From: Anaerolineae bacterium | GTDB lineage: Bacteria > Chloroflexota > Anaerolineae > Aggregatilineales > Phototrophicaceae | NCBI GenBank assembly: GCA_022843745.1 | Contig: JALHNB010000031.1 | Location: 1-64,000, forward strand | Reading direction: 5' to 3' | DNA length: 64,000 bases | In this document: one piece after another, positions 18,443-25,826 of the stretch | Numbering within the stretch: the stretch's first letter is position 1 | Layout: every line of letters begins with the position of its first letter | Program-made: the position numbers and the translations under genes | The notes under the pieces: generated by a model | Told to the model about the DNA's origin: nothing | Databases searched by the model: none | The model's input: the letters and a program-made list of their open reading frames with translations, nothing else

Positions 18443-18479
18443 ATGCGGGTAGCGGCCTGTATGGGTGCGCTGCCCGTAT
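18443..18479 (-). terminator. Hairpin downstream of the hypothetical gene, possible terminator
   Basis: ATGCGGGTAGCG (18443-18454) pairs with CGCTGCCCGTAT (18468-18479), a 12-bp stem with two wobble pairs and a 13-base loop, just after the stop of the minus-strand gene at 18486. A modest T run (GGGTATTTTA) follows about ten bases later on the minus strand, so termination is plausible but not canonical. Confidence 0.42.
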
Positions 18480-18485
18480 TCCTTT

Positions 18486-19151
18486 CTACCACTCCCAACG
18501 CAGAATGTAGGCTTCAAAGACCCTCGGCTTGTCTGTTTTCCAGAGAATGTGCTTGCGACCATCAGGGAGCGTCTGTATCGTCTCCGCGCCGAGCAGAAAG
18601 GTGCGTGTTGTGTTTTGCTCAATGAGCCACGCTCGGCGAGGTGGACGTTTCTTCGGAAAGATGACACAGAACGAAAGTCGCTGCGTTTTGTGATCGACCT
18701 CGATTTGAAAATCTTCTACTTCATGCGTGAACCCATCCGTAATCGCACGCTCAATATGAAATTCTTCAGTGTCGCCTCGATTCTTGGTCTGCCGCAGCGA
18801 GATAAGGATGCGATAGCGATGACCTTCACGATACCGATCAACCGCTACACCGGGAGCGCTTTGGTAATCAGCAAAAATATTGCCATCTCCCCACGCTTGA
18901 TCTTGATACGCAATAATGTTGTCCTGCAAAAATCGTACTTGCTGGCGTTTGTGGAGAATTGCTTTTGCGCCTCTTGCATCCAGCAATTCTAATTGCGCTT
19001 CGTAATCCAACACCTCGTACATCCCTTCGTGAAGTGTGATAGAAAGAACACGCCGTCCCAAACGCCATGCGAGAGCGATTAACTCAAACACGTTAGGGTT
19101 TAAGAGAGGGAGCAATAGACTGAGAATTTTATTGGAACGTTGGTTGGTCAT
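18486..19151 (-). CDS. Hypothetical protein of the mobile-element backbone
   Basis: From ATG 19151 the product is 221 residues beginning MTNQRSNKILSLLLPLLNP. An ATG further upstream would overlap the preceding gene much more, while 19151 gives a 23-base overlap typical of coupled genes. The sequence is mostly beta-strand-like with many charged residues (YREGHRYRILISLRQTK, FHIERAITDGF), and ends in a Trp-rich segment. There is no signal peptide, one weakly hydrophobic stretch near the N-terminus and no motif I recognise. It is the last gene of a minus-strand pair with 19129-19662 and probably belongs to the element backbone. Confidence 0.6.
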   Translation of the reverse strand: MTNQRSNKILSLLLPLLNPNVFELIALAWRLGRRVLSITLHEGMYEVLDYEAQLELLDARGAKAILHKRQQVRFLQDNIIAYQDQAWGDGNIFADYQSAPGVAVDRYREGHRYRILISLRQTKNRGDTEEFHIERAITDGFTHEVEDFQIEVDHKTQRLSFCVIFPKKRPPRRAWLIEQNTTRTFLLGAETIQTLPDGRKHILWKTDKPRVFEAYILRWEW

Positions 19152-19662
19152 ATGCTTTAGAATAGCCAGCCACAAACGCATTGAGAAGCGGGCTTTCAAC
19201 TTTTTGTTGTGTCTCCTCATCGCGGTTGAAGTCTCGAATCTCGGTAAGCTGTCCCTGATCGTCACGAACCATCTGACAAATGACCAACTTCATCTCCTGG
19301 GCGGGAATGTATATGCCGGAGATAATTAGCACCTCTTTTCGGTTGGGGTCTTCGGATGGCGGTACATCGGGGAGTTGGCCTTCTTGAGCCAAGCTCATCC
19401 AAGCCTCTGAAATAAAAAATACCTGTTGGAGCGTGCCAACTTCACCGCTTTGAGCCATATTGACACCTGTAAAGAATAATTGCTGTGTTCTCCCCTCGTA
19501 GGTGTCGGCCATCTGATCGAACTCACCAACAAGCGATAGGTCGCTTCCCTCAACGATTATCATTGGGGAATGGACACCATTCTGCAACAGAATCTCTTTT
19601 GCGGTCTGGGTTACGCTCTCAATGCTGAAACGATTAGGTTTTGGTTCGCGATCCTTGTTCAC
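19129..19662 (-). CDS. Hypothetical protein of the mobile-element backbone
   Basis: The product is 177 residues from ATG 19662, soluble and acidic. The central part (VHSPMIIVEGSDLSLVGEFD, later RKEVLIISGIYIPAQEMKL) alternates short strands and helices with no recognised family. It contains a hydrophobic core pattern typical of a small alpha/beta fold. Its 3' end overlaps the start of the next minus-strand gene, so the two are co-translated. Similar two-gene cassettes of unknown function are common in integrated elements. Function unknown. Confidence 0.6.
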   Translation of the reverse strand: MNKDREPKPNRFSIESVTQTAKEILLQNGVHSPMIIVEGSDLSLVGEFDQMADTYEGRTQQLFFTGVNMAQSGEVGTLQQVFFISEAWMSLAQEGQLPDVPPSEDPNRKEVLIISGIYIPAQEMKLVICQMVRDDQGQLTEIRDFNRDEETQQKVESPLLNAFVAGYSKAYDQPTFQ

Positions 19663-19818
19663 ATTATGTTTTTAACTTGAATATGCTCTACAAATAAATT
19701 AATAGGTCATCGAGATGCCAAATTTCAACTGTTAGAGGTTGAGAGCGTCTGATTTGGTATGCTCTATTTCAAAGCGCAAAGTCCTCAAGGTATTGCGGTA
19801 AGTGCTAAGGGAGTGTTG

Positions 19819-19896
19819 TCAGGCACGTTTTATCAGGTAAGCAAAAACCAAAATGGTCACCCATGCACCAGCCAGCATCACGAAAAGTTCGTTCAT
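19819..19896 (-). CDS. Tiny single-pass membrane protein (25 residues)
   Basis: ATG 19896 is preceded on the minus strand by GGAGGTGAGG, an almost perfect ribosome-binding site four bases away. The 25-residue product MNELFVMLAGAWVTILVFAY plus a basic LIKRA end is one transmembrane helix with a positive C-terminus. Its ATG overlaps the stop of the preceding small membrane protein (ATGA), which indicates translational coupling. Function unknown. Confidence 0.5.
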   Translation of the reverse strand: MNELFVMLAGAWVTILVFAYLIKRA

Positions 19897-20089
19897 TCGT
19901 TCCTCACCTCCTGCATTAAATAGTAGGCTACCGCATAGGCCAGCGCCATACTTACAACCCCTGCAAAAATCATGCTCACGCGAAACGAGGCTGTTCCTGG
20001 TACGATCTGGCCGATCACCAAGCCTCGAAGGTGAGGTTTCCCCAATCCATGAGTTTTTCAGCAAATTTTCCCCGTTGTGCCTGGTTCAA
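19893..20089 (-). pseudogene. Small two-helix membrane protein with an apparent single-base deletion
   Basis: From TTG 20089 the minus strand encodes LNQAQRGKFAEKLMDWGNLT, then meets TGA in ...FEAW. One base later the reading LVIGQIVPGTASFRVSMIFA continues through a second helix to EVRNE and a stop at 19893. Adding one T in GGCTTGGTG would give an unbroken protein (FEALVIGQIVPG) of about 65 residues with two transmembrane helices and a basic amphipathic start. The 3' half could also be translated alone from GTG 19979 or ATG 19973. Options are a true pseudogene, a sequencing error or a frameshift site. The downstream 25-residue protein overlaps its stop. Confidence 0.42.
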
Positions 20090-20213
20090 TCCTCGTGATT
20101 TTGCTATAGCTCATCTTAGCATATGGGGGCAATCAGACGGACAAGTCAGATGTTCCACCTGTGGATGCGTCAGTATTCGGTTATCGACTCACTCACCTGT
20201 GAACATAGCTTGT

Positions 20214-20711
20214 TTACTCTTCACCATCAAACCAGCCAAGATCGCCTAAGTCCTCAAGTTCTGACATCGCACCATCTTCATCTGTTAAGTCCGCCAGCAT
20301 CTCAAACAATTTCCCACGCGCGGTTTGCCTAAGCTCTTTCGCATAAGGGGCAATCTCAGCCTGTCGCTCCTCAATCTGTTGGATGGCCTGGGCTTTCTCG
20401 ACAGTCTGCTGCGCTTTATCGCCATCAAGTGTCGTTTCATACCATGCCCAACTGTCTGTAATCCAGCGCTCCCGATGCTCGTGATAGCCCGCGCCGTAAA
20501 AGGTGAGACTGACACGCTCATGGTCGGCAGCTCGGCTCACGGTCACAAACAAAAATTCCCCATACATATTTGAGGACAGTTCAACGCTGTGAACATGGGT
20601 CTGTTCGTTCTCCACCAGTGCCATAAAACGCGGGTGGCTTACCCGATCCCACAGTTTTTCATGTTCAGTAAAGCCAAATACTTCGTTCGGTTGAGGACGT
20701 TCTTTACCCAT
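20214..20711 (-). CDS. Hypothetical acidic protein
   Basis: From ATG 20711 the product is 165 residues (MGKERPQPNEVFGF). This start overlaps the stop of the upstream gene by eight bases (GATGGGTAA), the same overlap arrangement seen at the PIN/RHH pair. The N-terminal ~95 residues look like a small beta-rich domain (HVHSVELSSNMYGEFLFVTV). Residues ~95-145 are a charged coiled helix (AQAIQQIEERQAEIAPYAKE), and the end is strongly acidic (LEDLGDLGWFDGEE). No known family is recognised. It belongs to a three-gene minus-strand run with 20704-21225 and the DUF2958 gene. Confidence 0.6.
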   Translation of the reverse strand: MGKERPQPNEVFGFTEHEKLWDRVSHPRFMALVENEQTHVHSVELSSNMYGEFLFVTVSRAADHERVSLTFYGAGYHEHRERWITDSWAWYETTLDGDKAQQTVEKAQAIQQIEERQAEIAPYAKELRQTARGKLFEMLADLTDEDGAMSELEDLGDLGWFDGEE

Positions 20712-21225
20712 CGTCGGGTGTCTCCCCCACATCCAGATACTCCGTGAGCGTCACATCGAGTGCCATCTGGTAGGTTGTTTCCAACACCTCGCGCACGCGC
20801 TTGGCGACGAGTACCATATCCGCCGTATTCAAGTCCTGGATTCGCTCTTTAAGGTCAGGTCGGCAACCAACGAGCGTGTTCTTGCTCACCCAGGCTACCG
20901 GGATCGGCTCATCCATTGCCTGAACACGCTCCTCTACCTGACTGGTGGGCGGTGCAGGGCGTTCGGCAAACATCGACTGCGTAAGCGCTTCGGCTGCCCG
21001 CTGTAAATCCTGCTCTTTTTGCTCTTCGGTGCGCGTGTCCTGGCATTCCAATTCAAGGGTTGGCGCGGGGATGTCGTTGAGCCAGGGGCGGGCATTCGCT
21101 CCCATCTCGACCATCTCGCGCGGAGAAAACAACGCCGCTTGATAGAGGGGATGTGATCGGCTTTTGCCCACCTCGACCTGTTCTCCCGTGAACATATCCC
21201 ACTGCTGGTAGATTTCGATGCTCAT
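20704..21225 (-). CDS. Hypothetical protein
   Basis: The product is 173 residues from ATG 21225, starting eight bases after the DUF2958 stop. The first part (QQWDMFTGEQVEVGKSRSH) resembles nothing I know. The middle (about 65-100) is a Glu/Gln-rich helix. The C-terminal 70 residues (LKERIQDLNTADMVLVAKRV) form two or three helices. There is no signal peptide or membrane segment. Translational coupling with both neighbours suggests that the three products act together in element maintenance or transfer, but this is context only. Confidence 0.6.
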   Translation of the reverse strand: MSIEIYQQWDMFTGEQVEVGKSRSHPLYQAALFSPREMVEMGANARPWLNDIPAPTLELECQDTRTEEQKEQDLQRAAEALTQSMFAERPAPPTSQVEERVQAMDEPIPVAWVSKNTLVGCRPDLKERIQDLNTADMVLVAKRVREVLETTYQMALDVTLTEYLDVGETPDDG

Positions 21226-21232
21226 ATCCGTT

Positions 21233-21952
21233 TTATCGGTTGTGTTCGGCCTGTAACGCCTCTAAGCTCTTGGGTTCAAAATACAGGTCGCGCTCAATAG
21301 GCAGTCCTAACGGGCCGCGTGTGCTCTCTAGTTCAGATAACGTAAAATTGCCAAACTCAACTTCAAAACCCGACACTAATCCGAAAAACATATCCTTGCC
21401 GTCAAACTCGGAGGCATACCATGTCCAGTTGCTATCTGGCGTAAAGAACTTCACAGGTGCAATGGCCTTTAGCCCTACATTCTCCTGGCTGTAAAGCGGT
21501 GGCAAAACGGCGCGGCTCTCCTCGTCCAAAAGCTCCATCGCCTCGGGTGGCAGATGCGTGATATTCATAAGCTTTTGGCTCTTGTTGTCGTAGGTGAGGC
21601 GATAGAGATGTGACAGGTTGAAATTGGCAACGACCAGTTCCCGCTCCCCGCCTTTCATGAGGTGGTAGCGCTGCTCGTGGGCAATGGGCATGGCGGCATT
21701 AAACGCCGCGTCACGAGTGCTGTGGTAGGGCAGCTTCAGGCTGCCCATGATGTGAACGGCGATCTCCCCGTTCTCGTCACGCCCAACGGCTTCACGCGCT
21801 AATTCGGAAGAAAAATGGATGATTGGATACTTCTTGCCCTTCAGCCATTCTTGGTGATACTGTTGTGCCAGCACATCGCCATGCAAAAACTGAAGTCCCT
21901 CAATCGGGGTCGCGTCAAACGGCGTGGGTTGTTCTTTGCTGTACCAGGGCAT
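21233..21952 (-). CDS. DUF2958 domain protein
   Basis: The product is 239 residues. Residues ~145-239 carry the DUF2958 signature: LPPLYSQE, then VKFFTPDSNWTWYASEFDG, MFFGLVSGFEVEFGNFTLSE and LGLPIERDLYFEP. The N-terminal ~140 residues are a separate domain (LAREAVGRDENGEIAVHIMG) with a conserved-looking HIMGSLKLP stretch, not identified. DUF2958 proteins are found mainly on plasmids and integrative elements, often with conjugation genes, and have no established activity. The gene is first in a tightly packed run of three. Confidence 0.82.
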   Translation of the reverse strand: MPWYSKEQPTPFDATPIEGLQFLHGDVLAQQYHQEWLKGKKYPIIHFSSELAREAVGRDENGEIAVHIMGSLKLPYHSTRDAAFNAAMPIAHEQRYHLMKGGERELVVANFNLSHLYRLTYDNKSQKLMNITHLPPEAMELLDEESRAVLPPLYSQENVGLKAIAPVKFFTPDSNWTWYASEFDGKDMFFGLVSGFEVEFGNFTLSELESTRGPLGLPIERDLYFEPKSLEALQAEHNR

Positions 21953-22005
21953 TCCTCAGTGTAAAGGATTGGAAGGGATATGTCACATTCTCGCGGCTAA
22001 TGCAC

Positions 22006-22227
22006 TTAAGAGGATGTCGTCGATTTATAAAATTTAGCGGCTTCGGGTAGCTTCTCGTAAAGTTGAATGATCTCTTTGAGATTTCGGATGCTCTGTCTAT
22101 CTGGCACAACGAGATTGGCATGAGGCAGCAACATCCCGACCTCACCTGCGCGATTTGAAACCTGCACAACACGATAATTAGGATGCTTTTCGATAGTCGA
22201 TAATCGCGGTCTCAGGTTGCTATTCAT
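22006..22227 (-). CDS. Small hypothetical protein following the PIN toxin
   Basis: The product is 73 residues (MNSNLRPRLSTIEKHPNYRV at its start), basic and soluble. Its ATG overlaps the stop of the PIN-domain gene by four bases, so it is co-translated as the third gene of that operon. The central region (VGMLLPHANLVVPDRQSIRN) has no recognised motif. It may be an accessory of the toxin-antitoxin module or unrelated. Confidence 0.5.
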   Translation of the reverse strand: MNSNLRPRLSTIEKHPNYRVVQVSNRAGEVGMLLPHANLVVPDRQSIRNLKEIIQLYEKLPEAAKFYKSTTSS

Positions 22228-22634
22228 GCGGTCTTCAAGTTCATCTTTTTGGCATAAAACCCGTCAAAAGTAAATATGCTTGGGATATCGAAATATTGAG
22301 CCACGACTGCATTTGCGCAATCCACAAAACTCGTCCCTTTTTTCTCCTGCTCTTTGAAAAGCGCTAAGGCTGCTTGATGCAACTTTTCATCAATGTGGAT
22401 AACGGGTATGGCACTGAATTCAATTGCGGCTAAAAATTCACGGGCTGATTCCTGGCCGCTTCGATGACTTAAAACAGTGGCAGTCTCCCCTATCACAGCG
22501 CTGGTTGTAACAAGCTTCTTTTTCTGATTTCTCAGTCGAGAATAAATTGAGACAGCCTCCCGATGGAGCAGATCATCAGGGAGATAAACGGCAATCCAGC
22601 CGTCGCTATCGACTAAGGTTTCAAATTTACCCAT
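22224..22634 (-). CDS. PIN-domain ribonuclease toxin (VapC-like)
   Basis: The product is 136 residues, normal for VapC. Acidic active-site residues are visible: D9 (with D11) in LVDSDGWIAVY, E50 in VIGETATVL, D in GTSFVDCANAVVAQ and D in IFTFDGFYAK. The fold cleaves RNA. It is the second gene of a minus-strand pair, overlapping the RHH antitoxin by eight bases (ATGGGTAA). It differs clearly in sequence from the PIN toxin at 3561, so the element carries two independent PIN modules. The target RNA is unknown. Confidence 0.85.
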   Translation of the reverse strand: MGKFETLVDSDGWIAVYLPDDLLHREAVSIYSRLRNQKKKLVTTSAVIGETATVLSHRSGQESAREFLAAIEFSAIPVIHIDEKLHQAALALFKEQEKKGTSFVDCANAVVAQYFDIPSIFTFDGFYAKKMNLKTA

Positions 22635-22908
22635 TGTGGTTTAGGGGCAATGTTCCTCTCCATGCGCCTTTCTCACCATACAAAACCTCATCAATGGTCG
22701 TGCTGGCATCTGTGATGTGAGGATCACCTGCGCCTTCCATTTCATCCAATACCTGATACATATGCCTTACCCGTTCTCGCTCCTGGTTTGCGAGAAGGTT
22801 GTCTAAAGCTTCGCGAACAAAATCAGACACATTCTTTTTTGCCATTTTGGAGGCAATCAAAAGGCGCTGGTCAAGTTGTTCGGGTAAAGTAAATGTTCGT
22901 CTAATCAT
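22627..22908 (-). CDS. Ribbon-helix-helix antitoxin (CopG/Arc type)
   Basis: From ATG 22908 the product is 93 residues. MIRRTFTLPEQLDQRLLIAS and NVSDFVREALDNLLANQER form the beta-strand and two helices of a ribbon-helix-helix DNA-binding domain. The remaining ~45 residues would bind the PIN toxin. A start at 22947 would add 13 hydrophobic residues that fit poorly, so 22908 is preferred. The AT-rich DNA upstream (22909-22968) contains ATATTA-type repeats suited to autoregulation. Confidence 0.8.
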   Translation of the reverse strand: MIRRTFTLPEQLDQRLLIASKMAKKNVSDFVREALDNLLANQERERVRHMYQVLDEMEGAGDPHITDASTTIDEVLYGEKGAWRGTLPLNHNG

Positions 22909-22968
22909 ATTAAGAATAATATTAGCAAAAATATTACAAAATATCAAGCGCTTATAACCCTTGTCAAC

Positions 22969-24396
22969 TTAGAGGGTTCTGGGTGTATCTTTCTCCCAGA
23001 GTGGTGCTTTAGAAAAATCATGCTTGGTTGCCGCTTGTCGCTCGGAAATGGTCTGATGTGCCTGTTGATAAGGCAGGCCATAACGGGCAAGGCTCTCGAT
23101 CTTAATGGCTTCAATCTGATCGTTGGTAGCTTCATATTGCGGGATAGTCAAAGTAACAATTTGTACTGCCGGACGGTTTTGGCTGACGACCCACGCTCTA
23201 CGAGGGGGCTGTAAGCGGAGGGCGTCAATCCACTTTTCCCATTGTTCCGGCAAGGGATCATACTGTGAATGCTGTGTATCGGTTTTGGCTGCTTCCTTGA
23301 TGGCTTGTGTGTCAACCCTGCCAATGACTTTCGCCAGCCATTCAGCGTCATAACGGCCTACACCAAAGACAATACGACTGTCGGTATTCGCAAGCGCTCC
23401 AAGCATGGTCGGCGTAAGCTGAGAAAGGGTCTGGTGGGCGGCACATAAACCAATCCCGTATTTGCGGGCTTCACTCAGCACATGAGCAAGGGTAGTTGCC
23501 GATCCCTCAGAGGCCATGAACTGCGCGAACTCGTCTATGGTCAAAGGCCACAGTGTATTATTTCTGCGCTTTCGCATGATGAGTTCAATGAGCGTAACCA
23601 TGAGGCTTCCAAGTAGTCGCCGCGTTTCAGGGTCTAGTTGCCCTAAGTCCAAAAACAAAACTTTCCCCTCATCCATCACGGCTCTCAAATCAAGCATCTC
23701 ACGCTGACCAAGCATGATAGAAATGTACGGGTTCAAAATATACTCCGTGACCTTGTTAAGTGAACTCTCAAGCATCAGTCGTCCCTCTCTTCCCCAATTG
23801 TCCAGTCGGTTGTGGAAAAACGCCGTCAAGTTTGGGTCTCCCGCTTCCGCCAGCAATTGATCGCGCCACTCGTTATCTTCAAACAAACGCGGAAAGTCAA
23901 TCAAGGTCTTGTTGGTCTTAATGAGGAGCAGAAGCGAATTGCGCATGACATTTGTAAAGTTTGGGGCTTCGCCTAGCGAAGTCCACGTTCGTCGGAAGGC
24001 TTCAATCACCGCGCTTGCCACCATATAAGGCTCGTCAGGGGTCGCCAGGACGTTAAAGCTGATAACGTAGTCCTTTCGGGTTGGCTCAATGTAAATCAGC
24101 CGTTCTCTGATAGCTGGATCGTATAGTACACGACCTGTGATAAGGGAGCGAAACACGCTGTCAATCAGGCTTGAATGCGGGTCAATGAGTGATCCCCCTA
24201 AGCCATTTTTAATGTCCTGAAAGATAAAACTCTCCAGGGCTTTAGACTTACCCTGTCCAGTGCGTCCGATCAGGTGCAGGTGCTTGTTTCGCGCTGATGC
24301 AGGGATATAGTAACGTGGGGCTAGAAACCGTCCGGCACGGCCTACAATCAAGTCTCCCGGTTCTCGACGGCGACCCAGAAACGAAAGGGGCAGCAT
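22969..24396 (-). CDS. VirD4/TraG-like type IV coupling ATPase
   Basis: The product is about 475 residues. A short hydrophobic N-terminus (MLPLSFLG) is followed by an ATPase: Walker A GRTGQGKS near residue 45, Walker B LTIDEFAQFM near residue 290, and an arginine-finger-like region SEARKYGIGLCAAHQTLSQL. This is the HerA/FtsK-superfamily enzyme that feeds DNA to a type IV secretion channel during conjugation. ATG 24396 is chosen, and a TTG nine bases upstream (24405) is the alternative. It lies 40 bases after the replication-relaxation gene, with which it probably forms the mobilisation operon. It lacks the long transmembrane N-terminus of classical VirD4, as many Gram-positive and Chloroflexota versions do. 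Confidence 0.82.
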   Translation of the reverse strand: MLPLSFLGRRREPGDLIVGRAGRFLAPRYYIPASARNKHLHLIGRTGQGKSKALESFIFQDIKNGLGGSLIDPHSSLIDSVFRSLITGRVLYDPAIRERLIYIEPTRKDYVISFNVLATPDEPYMVASAVIEAFRRTWTSLGEAPNFTNVMRNSLLLLIKTNKTLIDFPRLFEDNEWRDQLLAEAGDPNLTAFFHNRLDNWGREGRLMLESSLNKVTEYILNPYISIMLGQREMLDLRAVMDEGKVLFLDLGQLDPETRRLLGSLMVTLIELIMRKRRNNTLWPLTIDEFAQFMASEGSATTLAHVLSEARKYGIGLCAAHQTLSQLTPTMLGALANTDSRIVFGVGRYDAEWLAKVIGRVDTQAIKEAAKTDTQHSQYDPLPEQWEKWIDALRLQPPRRAWVVSQNRPAVQIVTLTIPQYEATNDQIEAIKIESLARYGLPYQQAHQTISERQAATKHDFSKAPLWEKDTPRTL

Positions 24397-24435
24397 AAAC
24401 CACAATTTACCAGATGAAAAGACATTCGTCCAACG

Positions 24436-25362
24436 TCATTCCTGTTGATCGGTTGGCAAAAGTGAACGGGGGTTTTCTCTCCCCGCTTGAAACCAGACGG
24501 TCTCCGTGAGGATCGTTCGGATGGAAAGTTGAGAATGTACCGCAAACCAGAATCGCTCTATGCCCTTAAAGGTGAGTTGTTCAGCCCATGACTTCAGGTT
24601 TGCCATGCGCTTACCGCCGTCCGTGACGAAGAGAACCCGAAAACTCTTCCGGTTATAAACCTCTGTATATCGCCCGCTTTCATAATACGCTTTGTAGGCT
24701 AATACCTTCTGTTTGATAACGTCGCCTGCTTGGGTCGTTCCATCGTATTCCACAAAGCAGGGGTAAATCTGGCCTTTTGCTGCAATTTCAAAGTAGCTAT
24801 CGGGTTGCAATGGAACCTTCGCGCGTTTGCCTTGAGGTGTCGAAGCAATAACACGCTCTTGAATCGCTTTCAATTGTGCCTGTGTGAACCATCGGCGAAT
24901 TTCAAAGCCATACTCCCTGCAAGCGGCATAAACAAACACCATAACATCATTCAAGGGGAGGGCGTGTCGCAGATACATATCGCTCAATTCTTTGTATGAG
25001 GGATACCATGTGATCTCAAGTTCTGGAAACTCTGCTTTGAGTAAGTCTGCTCCCCTTTTGTCCAGAACGTAATGATTAGGGCTTTTGCCGCCGCGTGTTC
25101 TTGTAACAAATATCCGGTCAATATACGCATGGTTATAGAGTGGGCGTAGCCGCTTTTGGGTGCGTTCTTTTGATCCAAAAAACAGATTTTCGATATGGTC
25201 TTGTCGCAAGACCCGATGAAAATAGAGAGCCTTGAAGATATTCAGGTCGCGATCAGTAAGCGTAATGGGTGACGGTTCGATGTCTCTTTCATAGCGTTTA
25301 AGACGCTTGGCCTGTTCCTCGGACACGTTTTCTGCTCCATTTTCAGGGTTGGCAAATGGCAC
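24436..25362 (-). CDS. Replication-relaxation family (MobC-like) protein
   Basis: The product is 308 residues. Residues ~30-105 form a winged-helix domain (LTDRDLNIFKALYFHRVLRQ, then RLRPLYNHAYIDRIF). The middle and C-terminal part carries the family core: LRHALPLNDVMVFVYAACRE, PDSYFEIAAKG, FVEYDGTTQAGDVIKQK and FRVLFVTDGGKRM, resembling a restriction-like nuclease fold with D and E residues. The family (PF13814-like) contains plasmid proteins needed for DNA relaxation and mobilisation. Gene order with the coupling ATPase next door supports a role at the origin of transfer. Start: ATG 25362. The 134 bases upstream contain a stem-loop facing the other way. Confidence 0.8.
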   Translation of the reverse strand: MPFANPENGAENVSEEQAKRLKRYERDIEPSPITLTDRDLNIFKALYFHRVLRQDHIENLFFGSKERTQKRLRPLYNHAYIDRIFVTRTRGGKSPNHYVLDKRGADLLKAEFPELEITWYPSYKELSDMYLRHALPLNDVMVFVYAACREYGFEIRRWFTQAQLKAIQERVIASTPQGKRAKVPLQPDSYFEIAAKGQIYPCFVEYDGTTQAGDVIKQKVLAYKAYYESGRYTEVYNRKSFRVLFVTDGGKRMANLKSWAEQLTFKGIERFWFAVHSQLSIRTILTETVWFQAGRENPRSLLPTDQQE

Positions 25363-25449
25363 ACTTCCAAGTTTAGCACTTTGGATTTGTTATCAAACAG
25401 TGGGTCGCTCAAAATGCCCAACCGAGGTATAAATGTCCTGGGTTCGACG

Positions 25450-25488
25450 CCCCCTCAAGAACCGGACTGGTTCCGGTTTAGAAGGGGG
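25450..25488 (+). promoter_or_regulatory. Stem-loop that would hide the ribosome-binding site of the 56-residue membrane protein
   Basis: CCCCCTCAAGAACCGGA (from 25450) is nearly complementary to TCCGGTTTAGAAGGGGG (ending 25488), with a central CTGGT-type loop. The CCCCC/GGGGG and ACCGGA/TCCGGT parts pair perfectly. The G run is the core of the Shine-Dalgarno sequence GGGGGTGAG for the ATG at 25498, so folding would block translation. It could also be a transfer-origin structure. Confidence 0.5.
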
Positions 25489-25497
25489 TGAGAAAAT

Positions 25498-25668
25498 ATG
25501 GTGTTAATGGACTGCATGGCCTACGAATTAGGTTTAAGCAGTGGCGATGTGTTAACCATAATGCTCTGGTCACTGTTTCTGAGCTTATTGGTGAACTACA
25601 GACCTTTGCGAAACTGGTGGTTAGGCCGTCGCAACAGTAAGCGAAATATAGGCTCATCAACCTACTAG
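25498..25668 (+). CDS. Small membrane protein (56 residues)
   Basis: ATG 25498 has a strong ribosome-binding site GGGGGTGAG five bases upstream. The product starts MVLMDCMAYELGLSSGDV, passes through one transmembrane helix (LTIMLWSLFLSLLVNY) and ends in a basic tail (WWLGRRNSKRN). It is one of very few plus-strand genes in the element backbone and lies between the replication-relaxation and HerA-like ATPase genes, where conjugation-related membrane components would be expected. Function unknown. Confidence 0.6.
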   Translation: MVLMDCMAYELGLSSGDVLTIMLWSLFLSLLVNYRPLRNWWLGRRNSKRNIGSSTY

Positions 25669-25826
25669 CCGTCTAGTGGGTTCAGAGGGGGTGTCGATAC
25701 CCGATCAATAGCTAATCCCCTACTTAGCCCAAGTGTTATTGTGCTATAATATCAAAGTTGGCTTCGCATTGTCAAATCTGACTGGCCTGTTTATCGTGCT
25801 ACTTCGCCAATCATTCGCACTTTGGA

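Noticed and set aside
25430-25455. GGGTTCGACGCCCCC looking like the T-arm of a tRNA
   Set aside because: The 5-bp T-stem does not pair fully (a T-C mismatch) and no acceptor, D or anticodon arms can be built around it.
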